Source: Myxococcales bacterium UBA1660
GTDB taxonomy: Bacteria; Myxococcota_A; Polyangia; Polyangiales; Houyiibacteriaceae
Assembly (NCBI GenBank): GCA_002320815.1
Contig: DCLA01000054.1
Span: 63,511-111,984, forward strand
DNA length: 48,474 nucleotides
Reading direction: 5' to 3'
Made by a program: the position numbers and the translations under genes. The notes under the pieces are model-generated. The model was not told where the DNA came from. It saw only the letters and a program-made list of their open reading frames with translations, and made no database searches. Every line of letters begins with the position of its first letter. The stretch's first letter is position 1. Shown piece by piece: positions 33,413-41,651 of this stretch.

Positions 33413-35976
33413 TCCGGCTCCTCCACCACGACGTCGTCGTTGGGCGGCGCTTCCTGGGGAAGCTCGGCGACGTCGCCGCCGACCTCTTCTTCCCCATCGG
33501 GTCCGATGATCACGTCCCCTTCTTCGCGCTCGCCGGGCTCGCGCTCGATCATGCCCACCGGCGCGCGGGGCACGTGCTCGGGCGGCGGCTGGGACTCGAG
33601 GGCGGCGGCCAGGGCGGCCTCGGCCTCGAGCTCGGCCATCTCGTTGAACATCTCCAGGAGGAGACCGCGGGTGCGGCTGTAGTCGACCGGCGGCTCGTAC
33701 TCGTGGTCACCGAAGACGAAGTAGCGGTCGAGGAACTCCTGCCGCTCGCGCATCTTCCGCTCGTAGATGGCGCGGAGGTCGCGCATGTCGCGGATGATGT
33801 AGGGGGTCAGGAAGAGCAGGAGGTTGTTCTTCTGCCGGGTGGTGCTCTGGCGGCGGAAGAGCGCGCCGAGCAGCGGGATGTCCCCGAGGATCGGGATCTT
33901 GGTCTCGCTGCGGCTGACCGACTCGCGCATCAGGCCACCGATGACCACGGTCTGCTGATCACGGACCATGACCTCGGTCTTGGCGGTCCGGCGGTTGATG
34001 GGCACCACGCCGAGATCACCCTGGGCCGCGCCGACCTCGGAGATCTCTTCTTCGATCTCCAGGCGGACCTCGTCGTGCTCGTTGATGTGCGGGGTGATCC
34101 GGATGATCGTGCCGACGTCCTGACGCTGGACGCCGCCGCCGAGGCCGCCCGCGAGGCTGGTGAGCCCGCCGAGGGCGCCGAGCCCGCTGGTGCTGGACGT
34201 CTGGCCGGAGAGACCCGCGAGGCCGCTCAGGCTGCTCAGACCGCCGGCGATGCCGTTGGTCTGCAGGGGGACGTTCTGACCGACGTTGATCTCTGCCTGG
34301 ACGTTGTCCATCGCGATGATGTGCGGCGTCGACAGGACGTTGGCGTCGCCGGTGGAGGCGAGGGCGTTCAGGGCGATGCCGAAGGCCGGGATGGAGAGGC
34401 CCACGCTCTGGGTGATGCCTTCGAGCTCGGGACCGCGGATGCCGAGGGCCATGCCGGTGAGGCTCTCCTCGTTGGCCGGGAAGCCGATGGAGCTGCCGGC
34501 GTTGAAGCCGAAGAGGGCGAGGTCACCGTCGGTGGCCGCGTCCGGGAACCCGCCGTGGAAGGAGAGGCCCAGGGACGACGAGCGGTCGACCTGGAGCTCC
34601 ATCACCACGGCCTCGATGAAGACCTGGCGCCGCGGGCGATCGAGCTTGTCGATGACCCGGCGGAGCGCCGCGTAGTCGTGGAGCGAGGAGGTGATCACCA
34701 GAGCGTTGGTGGGCTCGTGGGTGGTCACCCGGATCTCGCCCTCGAAGAGGTCGCCCGCCGCGGCCGCTGCGGCCGGACTGGCCGCGCCGGGCGTCCGCCG
34801 CGCCGCGCCGCCGGCCGGGGTCGAGGAGCTCCCGCTGCCGCCGCCGATGAGGCTCGACAGGGTGCTGGCGATGTCCTCGGCGTTGCCGTTCTGGACGTAG
34901 TGGACGTGGATCCGGCCCTCGCCCTCGAGGGGCACGTCGAGGTAGCGGACCATCTCCAGGATGCGGAGATAGGCGCGCTCGGTGGCCAGGATGATCAGCG
35001 AGTTGGTGCGCTCTTCGGGGATGATGCTGGTGATGCGCGCCGGCGCCGCCGAGCCCACCGTGGCCGGGGCCGCCGAGGTGGCCGCCGACGCCTGGGCCGG
35101 GCTGTTCCGGGCCGCGGCCCGGGTCGCCGCGCGCCGCGCCGGAGTCGCCGCCGCGCCCGAGGAGCCGCCGCTGGAGGAGGCGCTCGAGTCGGGGAAGATC
35201 TCGCGGAGCTTCTCGGCCACCTCGGTGGCGTCCGCGTAGTGGATGGGCTCGATCCACACCTGCTCGCCGGTGCGGGGCACATCGATGGACTGGAGGATGC
35301 TGAGCATCCGGCGGATCTGCCGACCGGTGTCGGTGATGATCAGCGTGTTGGTCGGCGCGTAGGCCGTCACCGAGCCGGAGGGCGACTTGAAGCGCCCGAG
35401 GAGCTGGCTGGCGTCCTCGGCGCTGATGTTGGTCATCCGGTGCAGCCGGGTGACGTAGCGGTCGTCGCTGGGGGTGGGGGAGCCGCCGGTGTAGAGCGAG
35501 ACCGGCTGGTTCTCGATGTTCGCGCTCTCCTGGATCTTCAGGTAGCGGCCCGAGGGGACCACGGTCATGCCGTTGACCTCGAGGATCGAGAGGAAGGCGT
35601 TGTAGGCCTCGCGGACGGTGACCTTGGTCGGCGCGTAGACGGTGGCCTTGATGGAGCGCGTCTTGCCCGGGAGGATGAAGCGCTTGCCGGTGATGGACGA
35701 GATCAGCCGGACCAGGTCGGGCAGGTCGGCGTCCTCGAGGTTGAAGGTCACCCGCGTCGACGGCGGGATGGGCTCGAACTCGATGCCGGTCTGGAACTGA
35801 TCGGCGCCCGAGGGCGTCTGCTTCGTCGGCTCGGCGGGCTGCGCGGTTCCGGGCGGACGCACCTGCACGCGGGGCGGGGTCGGGCGTTCCGGCGGCTGCG
35901 CGCTCGCGAGGCTGAGGCCCACCACCATGAAGGCGGCGGCGCTCGAGAGCAGGGGGAGAGCGTATTTCAGTCGCAC
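33409..35976 (-). CDS. gspD: Type II secretion secretin GspD
   Basis: An 855-residue outer-membrane channel. A signal peptide (residues 1-26, ending LASAQ) is followed by N0 (TRVTFNLEDADLPDLVRLIS), N1 (VTRLHRMTNISAEDASQLL), N2, N3 and the secretin barrel, with VPLQTNGI, IRITPHINEHDEVRLEIEEE and KIPILGDIPLLGALFRRQ. N2 contains an Ala/Ser-rich loop of about 50 residues, N3 a similar Gly/Ser/Ala-rich one, and the barrel a Gly/Leu/Ser-rich segment; these low-complexity inserts make it longer than E. coli GspD (about 650). The C-terminal 130 residues are acidic and Pro-rich. It starts at GTG, 13 bp after gspC. Confidence 0.95.
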   Translation of the reverse strand: MRLKYALPLLSSAAAFMVVGLSLASAQPPERPTPPRVQVRPPGTAQPAEPTKQTPSGADQFQTGIEFEPIPPSTRVTFNLEDADLPDLVRLISSITGKRFILPGKTRSIKATVYAPTKVTVREAYNAFLSILEVNGMTVVPSGRYLKIQESANIENQPVSLYTGGSPTPSDDRYVTRLHRMTNISAEDASQLLGRFKSPSGSVTAYAPTNTLIITDTGRQIRRMLSILQSIDVPRTGEQVWIEPIHYADATEVAEKLREIFPDSSASSSGGSSGAAATPARRAATRAAARNSPAQASAATSAAPATVGSAAPARITSIIPEERTNSLIILATERAYLRILEMVRYLDVPLEGEGRIHVHYVQNGNAEDIASTLSSLIGGGSGSSSTPAGGAARRTPGAASPAAAAAAGDLFEGEIRVTTHEPTNALVITSSLHDYAALRRVIDKLDRPRRQVFIEAVVMELQVDRSSSLGLSFHGGFPDAATDGDLALFGFNAGSSIGFPANEESLTGMALGIRGPELEGITQSVGLSIPAFGIALNALASTGDANVLSTPHIIAMDNVQAEINVGQNVPLQTNGIAGGLSSLSGLAGLSGQTSSTSGLGALGGLTSLAGGLGGGVQRQDVGTIIRITPHINEHDEVRLEIEEEISEVGAAQGDLGVVPINRRTAKTEVMVRDQQTVVIGGLMRESVSRSETKIPILGDIPLLGALFRRQSTTRQKNNLLLFLTPYIIRDMRDLRAIYERKMRERQEFLDRYFVFGDHEYEPPVDYSRTRGLLLEMFNEMAELEAEAALAAALESQPPPEHVPRAPVGMIEREPGEREEGDVIIGPDGEEEVGGDVAELPQEAPPNDDVVVEEPE

Positions 35977-35989
35977 TTCTCGAGGTCCG

Positions 35990-36970
35990 TCACTGAATGT
36001 TGTAGTCGATGGTCATCGGCTGTCCGCGGCGGACGACCGAGAGGGTGAGGTTGTCGGCTTCTCTCAGCCGCGCGTACGCCTCGAGGGCGCTGTCGGGGCT
36101 GCTCATGTCGAAGCCGTTGATGGTCCGGAGCATGTCGCCGTTCTGGACGCCGAGGCGGCCGAGCAGGCTGTTCCGGCGAATGCCGTAGAGCTTCACGCCG
36201 ACGACGCGGCCGTTCTCTTCGTGGGGGATCACGCGGGCGGTGCGCATCAGCTCGGCCTGGTTGGCGAGGACCTGATCGACCAGCCCGCGGGTGACGCGGA
36301 AGTTGGTGTCGGAGACCCGGGTGATGCCGGACTCCATGTCCGACGCGCTGATGTTCCCCTCGTCGCGGCCGGGCGGCGTGGGGCGCTCCTCGGCTTGGGC
36401 GACGACCGCGGGGCGCGCCACCGGGGCGGCCTCTTCCACGCCGAACATGCCCAGCCGGCAGGCGCGGCCGCTCTGCTCCATCACCACGCTCTCCGAGCGG
36501 ATGGCGATGAGCTGGTTGCCGTCGACGGCCTGGCCGGCGCGGTAGAGCATCGCCTTGCCGGCGGCGCCGACGATGGCCGCGAAGGACCACTCGGGCAGCC
36601 GGGTGTTGAGCACCGCCGCCACCAGGCGGACCGAGCCGGTGCAGGTGGGGAGGTGGTTGGGATCGACGTCATCGAGGTCCGTCACCGGCGGGTCGACGAT
36701 TTCCTCCTCGACCTCCTCGGTGAGGATCGAGCCCTGCTCGTGGTCGAAGATGTTGCGGGTGAGGATCGAGGTGTCGTCCTTGCGACCCGATCCGCCGGCC
36801 GCGGCTGCGATGGCGGCGGGCGAGGCGGCGGCGACGAACTCGCCTTCTCCGGTGCGGAGGAAGGCGGCGCCGAGGAGTCCCGTCGTGCCCTGCGCCAGGA
36901 AGAAGGCGACGGACGCGAGGGTGCCGAGGATGATGGCGACGGCGATGCGCTTCTGGGGTTGGGCTTCCAC
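35990..36970 (-). CDS. gspC: Type II secretion protein GspC
   Basis: A 326-residue bitopic inner-membrane protein that connects the platform to the secretin. It starts at GTG, with a membrane helix at about 9-32 (VAIILGTLASVAFFLAQG). The homology region follows (ILTRNIFDHEQGSIL, CTGSVRLVAAVLNTRLPEWS), and then a C-terminal PDZ domain (VVGVKLYGIRRNSLLGRLGV to LSVVRRGQPMTIDYNIQ). It is the first gene of the operon, about 32 nt downstream of the predicted start site of a sigma-54 promoter. The last residues resemble those of the GspG-like protein. Confidence 0.92.
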   Translation of the reverse strand: MEAQPQKRIAVAIILGTLASVAFFLAQGTTGLLGAAFLRTGEGEFVAAASPAAIAAAAGGSGRKDDTSILTRNIFDHEQGSILTEEVEEEIVDPPVTDLDDVDPNHLPTCTGSVRLVAAVLNTRLPEWSFAAIVGAAGKAMLYRAGQAVDGNQLIAIRSESVVMEQSGRACRLGMFGVEEAAPVARPAVVAQAEERPTPPGRDEGNISASDMESGITRVSDTNFRVTRGLVDQVLANQAELMRTARVIPHEENGRVVGVKLYGIRRNSLLGRLGVQNGDMLRTINGFDMSSPDSALEAYARLREADNLTLSVVRRGQPMTIDYNIQ

Positions 36971-37012
36971 GTTGAGCTCGTGCGTGGGGGCGAGGCCCCC
37001 GGGGGTGGCTAC

Positions 37013-37028
37013 AGCAACGACCGTGCCT
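37013..37028 (-). promoter_or_regulatory. Sigma-54 (-24/-12) promoter of the gsp operon
   Basis: On the minus strand the sequence AGGCACGGTCGTTGCT fits the sigma-54 consensus TGGCAC-N5-TTGCW at every position except the first base. The GG and GC dinucleotides have exact spacing. The predicted transcription start is near 37002, 32 nt before the gspC GTG at 36970. The gene just upstream encodes an NtrC-type sigma-54 activator. Confidence 0.65.
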
Positions 37029-37096
37029 AGCAGATGAGATGCCGGTCACCAGGCGATTTCCCGAAGGAATTGGCCCCTCGGTCGGTGAGCCAGGGG

Positions 37097-37109
37097 CGAC
37101 CGGGGTCGA
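37097..37109 (+). repeat. Single copy of the CGACCGGGGTTGA repeat family (variant)
   Basis: CGACCGGGGTCGA lies in the 184-bp gap between the response regulator and gspC. It differs from the main core at one base, which makes it partly palindromic. It sits between the predicted enhancer site and the sigma-54 promoter. Confidence 0.55.
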
Positions 37110-37143
37110 CCTTCTCGCCAAGGTGGCAGGCCGAATCCCCAGC

Positions 37144-37154
37144 CTGACAATGTG

Positions 37155-37158
<4 letters not shown>
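37144..37158. promoter_or_regulatory. Inverted repeat CTGACA-N3-TGTCAG, candidate activator site
   Basis: A perfect 6-3-6 palindrome (CTGACAATGTGTCAG) overlaps the stop codon of the response regulator gene. It is centred about 148 bp upstream of the predicted gspC transcription start, the usual distance for a sigma-54 enhancer. Related TGACA-N3-TGACA sites occur upstream of the regulator gene itself. Confidence 0.45.
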
Positions 37159-38561
<1,403 letters not shown>

Positions 38562-38610
38562 GCGGGCTCTCGTGGGTCGGGCGGGGGCGGGGGCCAACGC
38601 GGCAGCGGGA

Positions 38611-38665
38611 GTCATGTTGACACCCCGGAACGCCGAAGTGGCAAATGGGATGACATGTTGACATC
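38611..38665. promoter_or_regulatory. Two related inverted-repeat sites upstream of the response regulator
   Basis: The 10-mer CATGTTGACA occurs at 38613-38622 and 38654-38663. In the second site it forms the near palindrome GATGACA-TGT-TGACATC (38649-38665, six of seven pairs); in the first, GTCA-TGT-TGAC. The spacing is 41 bp, about four helical turns. The form TGACA-N3-TGACA resembles TGACA-N3-TGTCA before gspC, so these may be autoregulatory sites of the NtrC-type protein. Confidence 0.4.
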
Positions 38666-38732
38666 GCTTCGCCGTTCTGACGAAGCCCTTTGTCGAGAGG
38701 ACTGATTGGAACCGCTCATGCCCAAATCCCCC

Positions 38733-38748
38733 TGCAAACCCAAGGCCA
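38733..38748 (-). promoter_or_regulatory. Possible sigma-54 promoter of the response regulator
   Basis: TGGCCTTGGGTTTGCA on the minus strand has the GG and GC dinucleotides at the right spacing and a perfect TTGCA. The first half, TGGCCT, departs from TGGCAC at two positions. The predicted start would be near 38722, leaving a leader of about 160 nt to ATG 38561. Confidence 0.35.
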
Positions 38749-38754
38749 GGGCCA

Positions 38755-38842
38755 TGACCGGGGTTGACCCGCGCCGCGCCAAATGTGCGCATATCCCGTC
38801 CCCAGCGACGACCGGGGTTGAATTCCGAGCGACCGGGGTCGA
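38755..38842 (+). repeat. Three dispersed copies of the CGACCGGGGTTGA family
   Basis: Copies lie at 38755-38767 (TGACCGGGGTTGA), 38809-38821 (CGACCGGGGTTGA) and 38830-38842 (CGACCGGGGTCGA), all in plus orientation, upstream of the small hypothetical gene. Confidence 0.75.
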
Positions 38843-38872
38843 ATCCCGATCGAACCGCGTTGGCGGAAGATC

Positions 38873-39322
38873 GTGACCTCGCTGCACACGCTCTTGCGGG
38901 AACAGCGCGGCCGCTACGTTTGGGGCGTCCGGGCGGGCGACGAGTCGCTGCTGAGCTGGCAGGTCGGGGATCCGCATCTCCACCTCGAGCCGGGGCGAAC
39001 GCCCGAGGGCTTCGAACGTCGCTGGGCCGAGCTGCGCGGCCGCTGGCAGGTGGCCGTCCTCGATGGGCGGGCGCGACTCGGCGGACCGGTGGGAGACCTG
39101 GAGCTCACCGCGGAAGGAGAAGACCACGAGGACGCCGACGAGCACCTCCAACTCCTGGCTGGGCAGGCATTGGTCGACTTCGATCTCGAACCCACCCGAC
39201 TCGTGCTCCGCTTCGATCTCGGCTGCGAGCTGGAGATCTCCGGCGAGTACGCGCTGGTGCGAGCGTCGGCGGGCGACGACCGGGTCGCGGAGTGGGCAGC
39301 CGGGTCCGGCGCTCCGCGTTGA
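38873..39322 (+). CDS. Hypothetical protein, 149 residues
   Basis: A small cytoplasmic protein starting at GTG with a weak purine-rich site just before it. No signal peptide, membrane helix or catalytic motif is seen. The pattern GRYVWGVRAGDESLLSWQVG, a central Trp-rich helix (RRWAELRGRWQVAVLDG) and a C-terminal TRLVLRFDLGCELEISG recall small uncharacterised immunity-like or DUF6188-like folds, but this is only an impression. It is followed after 32 bp by the isochorismatase-fold gene and may be in an operon with it. The frame has normal codon use and no better overlapping gene. Confidence 0.6.
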   Translation: MTSLHTLLREQRGRYVWGVRAGDESLLSWQVGDPHLHLEPGRTPEGFERRWAELRGRWQVAVLDGRARLGGPVGDLELTAEGEDHEDADEHLQLLAGQALVDFDLEPTRLVLRFDLGCELEISGEYALVRASAGDDRVAEWAAGSGAPR

Positions 39323-39354
39323 CGCCGGTGCGGAACCCGGGGGACCGTTCCTCC

Positions 39355-39903
39355 ATGAAGCTCGTGCCCGCGAACAGTGTCCTCGTGCTCGTCGACATCC
39401 AGGAACGCCTGGTCGCCGCCATGTCCGATGAACGGGAACGGGTGGTGAAGAACGCGGCCATCCTCGCGGAGGCGGCGGACCTCCTCGAGATCCCCGTATT
39501 GGTCAGCGAGCAATATCCGCGAGGACTCGGAGGGACGGTCCCGGCGCTCGCCGCGAAGCTACCGGAGAGTGCCCGAGTCGTGAAGAAGGTCGAGTTCGAC
39601 GCCTGCACCAACGACGCCTTCCGGAAAGCCTTGGGCGCCATCGGCCGGAGCCAGGTCGTGCTGGCCGGCATGGAAGCGCACATCTGCGTCTACCAGACCG
39701 CCCGGGGGTTGGCGGCGGCCGGCCACGAAGTCCACGTGCCCCATGACGCGACTTGTTCCCGCCGCCTCGACCATCGCGAGCAGGCGCGAGGCCTCTGGTC
39801 GGCGGTGGGGGCGACGCCCTCCATCACCGAGACCGTCCTCTTCGACTGGCTGGGCAAGGCGGGCGGCGACGCCTTCAAGACGATCTCGAAGTTGATTCGT
39901 TGA
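39355..39903 (+). CDS. Isochorismatase-family cysteine hydrolase
   Basis: A 182-residue hydrolase of the isochorismatase/YcaC fold. The catalytic triad is visible as Asp14 (LVLVDIQERL), Lys78 (VKKVEFDAC) and Cys111 (LAGMEAHICVYQTA). SEQYPRGLGGTVPAL and FDACTNDAF are typical of the ISOC1/YcaC subgroup rather than true isochorismatases, so an amide or similar bond is the likely substrate. ATG 39355 is chosen because the family begins about ten residues before the catalytic Asp. No pathway partner is adjacent. Confidence 0.9.
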   Translation: MKLVPANSVLVLVDIQERLVAAMSDERERVVKNAAILAEAADLLEIPVLVSEQYPRGLGGTVPALAAKLPESARVVKKVEFDACTNDAFRKALGAIGRSQVVLAGMEAHICVYQTARGLAAAGHEVHVPHDATCSRRLDHREQARGLWSAVGATPSITETVLFDWLGKAGGDAFKTISKLIR

Positions 39904-40047
39904 CCTCGTAACGGGCTACGGCGATGCCGCGCTCGGCTGGATGCGATCCGCGCTGCGGGTCTCCCGCGCGGCGCACGCCCACGTCGAGCGCACCGAGTCC
40001 GCACCTGGCACCGGCCGCTACGCGGTTCGCTGGCGGTAGGACGACGG
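39904..40047. other. 144-bp convergent gap, no supported gene
   Basis: Between the isochorismatase-fold gene and the radical SAM gene. One frame reads as a short protein-like tail ending WRR-like Arg/Trp residues before a TAG at about 40037, possibly a gene remnant, but there is no proper start. No clear terminator is seen. Confidence 0.35.
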
Positions 40048-41076
40048 TCAGCCGAAGAGGTCCAACTGGGCCCGGGGCTTCTCCGGCCGTCGGAACGTGC
40101 TCACCGCGAGCTCGCGACCGACGCTTTGGCGGTCGAGCCCCAGCCGCTTCCGCTGCTTCTCGAAGATCTCCTCGATGAGTGCCCAGCGCGCGCCGCTTCC
40201 GCGCATTCGCATCCCGAAGCGCGCGTCGTTGAGCTTGCCGCCGCGCATCTCGCGGAGCGCGTTGCGGACCTTGTCCGCGCGAAGGGGGTAGGCCTCCTCG
40301 AGGCGCGCGTCGAAGACCGGCAGCACCTCCTTGGGCAGGCGGAGCAGGATGGGGAACGCGTGGCGGGCCCCGGCTTCCGCCGCGCGCTCTAGCGTCGTCA
40401 GGATCTGATCGTCGTTGAGGCCCGGGATGATGGGCCCCAGCGACACGCCGACGTCGATCCCTGCCTCCGCGAGGATGCGGACGGTCTCGATGCGCTTGCT
40501 GGGGGGGCTGGCGTTGGGCTCGATGGCGCGACCCATCGCGTCGTCCGCGAACGGGACGCTGATGGTCACGGTGCACGCGGCCTCGGAGGTGAGCCGCTGC
40601 AGCACGTCCACATCACGCCGGACCAGCTTGCTCTTGGTGATGAGGGACACCGGGTTGCGGTACTCGGCGCAGACCTCCAGGCAGGCGCGCGTGAGCCCGT
40701 AGGTGGCTTCGAGCGGCTGGTAGCAGTCCGTGTTCCCGCTCAGAACGACCGTCTCGCCCTGCCACGACCGCTTGTCGAAGGCCTCCCGCAGCCGGGTCGC
40801 GATGTTGGTCTTCACCACGATCCGGCGATCGAAGTCGGTGCCGGCGCCAAAGCCCAGGTACTGGTGCGACGGCCGGGCATAGCAGTACGCACAGGCGTGG
40901 AAGCACCCGCGGTAGGGGTTCACGGACCACGTGAACCCCACATCCGGGCTGTCGTTCTTGGACAGCGCGGACTTCGCCTCCTCCTCGTACACCTCCAGCC
41001 GAGCCTCCTCGGCCACCACCTCGAGCTCCACGCGCGCGCTCTCGAACGGGTTGGGCGGATTGGCGACCCGACGCAT
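40048..41076 (-). CDS. PA0069/SPL-type radical SAM protein
   Basis: A 342-residue radical SAM protein of the PA0069/Rv2578c group, distantly related to spore photoproduct lyase. The cluster cysteines are Cys58, Cys62 and Cys65 in CFHACAYC, preceded by VGFTWSVNPYRG and followed by YARPSHQYLGFGAGTDFDR, all typical. SGNTDCYQPLEATYGLTRACLE is the family core. The reaction is not known. I chose ATG 41076; the in-frame TTG at 41112 is the -35 box of a candidate promoter whose start site would be at or next to this ATG, giving a leaderless message. Confidence 0.88.
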   Translation of the reverse strand: MRRVANPPNPFESARVELEVVAEEARLEVYEEEAKSALSKNDSPDVGFTWSVNPYRGCFHACAYCYARPSHQYLGFGAGTDFDRRIVVKTNIATRLREAFDKRSWQGETVVLSGNTDCYQPLEATYGLTRACLEVCAEYRNPVSLITKSKLVRRDVDVLQRLTSEAACTVTISVPFADDAMGRAIEPNASPPSKRIETVRILAEAGIDVGVSLGPIIPGLNDDQILTTLERAAEAGARHAFPILLRLPKEVLPVFDARLEEAYPLRADKVRNALREMRGGKLNDARFGMRMRGSGARWALIEEIFEKQRKRLGLDRQSVGRELAVSTFRRPEKPRAQLDLFG

Positions 41077-41082
41077 GCTGGT

Positions 41083-41112
41083 ATTCTGTTCAGTCTCTGG
41101 TCGGTGTGTCAA
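41083..41112 (-). promoter_or_regulatory. Sigma-70-like promoter of the radical SAM gene
   Basis: On the minus strand a perfect TTGACA (41112-41107) is separated by 18 bp from CAGAAT (41088-41083, four of six). The ATG at 41076 lies about 7 nt after the -10 box. The -35 box is the tail of the last CGACCGGGGTTGA repeat. Confidence 0.45.
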
Positions 41113-41267
41113 CCCCGGTCGCGTTCAACCCCGGTCGACTCCTCAACCCCGGTCGACTCCTCAACCCCGGTCGCCGGCGTTCAACCCCGGTCGACGGTTC
41201 AACCCCGGTCGACGGTTCAACCCCGGTCGACGGTTCAACCCCGGTCGCCGGCGTTCGACCCCGGTCA
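41109..41267 (-). repeat. Tandem array of nine CGACCGGGGTTGA units
   Basis: Read on the plus strand, TCAACCCCGGTCG starts at 41109, 41125, 41143, 41161, 41181, 41199, 41217 and 41235, with a variant TCGACCCCGGTCA at 41255-41267. Spacing is 16, 18, 18, 20, 18, 18, 18 and 20 bp. On the minus strand the array starts at the stop codon of the small secreted protein gene and ends in the -35 box of the radical SAM gene. There are no cas genes and no unique spacers. Confidence 0.9.
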
Positions 41268-41651
41268 CTCGCGGACGACGCGGATCGCTCTGCTGACGCG
41301 GGTCTCGCGCGGATGGCATTCGTCCCCGTCGGGGCACGCAAAGGTTCGCACCCGCACCCGAACCCGGGCGGGCCCGGGCTCTCTCGCGACCACGGGGACG
41401 CGGAACACCAAGGGTTCCGCTTCCGGGTCCACCGCGTCCGGCCGCATCAAGCGACCCCGGACGACCTCGAGCGCGGCCCCCTCCGCGCGGGGGGTGACCA
41501 ACACCGGCATCCCCGCGGCCCCGTGGACCCGCACCTCGAGGGTCGCTCGCGCGCCCGTGGCCAGGGTCTCCGGCCCATCCAGCTCGACGGGGACCTGAGC
41601 GATGGCGACGGCGCTCCCGAGGGCCGCCAGGGCCAGGAGCTCAGTCCGCAA
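41265..41651 (-). CDS. Small secreted protein, unknown
   Basis: A 128-residue exported protein. The signal peptide LLALAALGSAVAIAQ is followed by a beta-rich domain of about 105 residues (VPVELDGPETLATGARATLE, ARVRVRVRTFACPDGDECHP), like an Ig-type or cohesin-like fold. Two Cys (FACPDGDEC) may pair. The start is TTG, inside the last codons of the metallophosphoesterase gene (11-bp overlap), so it is translationally coupled. The stop codon is the first base triplet of the repeat array. No family is recognised. Confidence 0.65.
   Translation of the reverse strand: MRTELLALAALGSAVAIAQVPVELDGPETLATGARATLEVRVHGAAGMPVLVTPRAEGAALEVVRGRLMRPDAVDPEAEPLVFRVPVVAREPGPARVRVRVRTFACPDGDECHPRETRVSRAIRVVRE

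Larger units (their letters stand above)
38562..38872. other. 311-bp divergent regulatory region
   Basis: This gap between the response regulator (minus) and the small hypothetical gene (plus) holds a second sigma-54-like motif, two copies of CATGTTGACA within inverted repeats, and three copies of the CGACCGGGGTTGA family. A 35-codon open frame on the minus strand (38612-38719) overlaps a possible early ATG of the regulator, but I do not call it a gene. No RNA gene is seen. Confidence 0.5.

Noticed and set aside
29807..33682. Very long open frame on the plus strand opposite gspE and gspF
   Set aside because: It is antisense to clear gsp genes; its His/Asp/Arg/Leu-rich sequence has no domain, a usual shadow in high-GC DNA. 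The same applies to 24726-28097, 4506-6416 and 33574-36048.
38612..38719. 35-codon open frame upstream of the response regulator as a leader peptide
   Set aside because: The ATGA overlap is suggestive, but codon use is poor, there is no ribosome site, and the sequence is Ser/Arg-rich without features.
39911..40040. Protein-like tail in the gap after the isochorismatase-fold gene
   Set aside because: No start codon in a sensible place and too short; kept only as a possible remnant.
41109..41267. CRISPR array appearance of the repeat locus
   Set aside because: The repeat core is only 13 bp, the spacers are 3-7 bp and nearly identical, and no cas genes are present.
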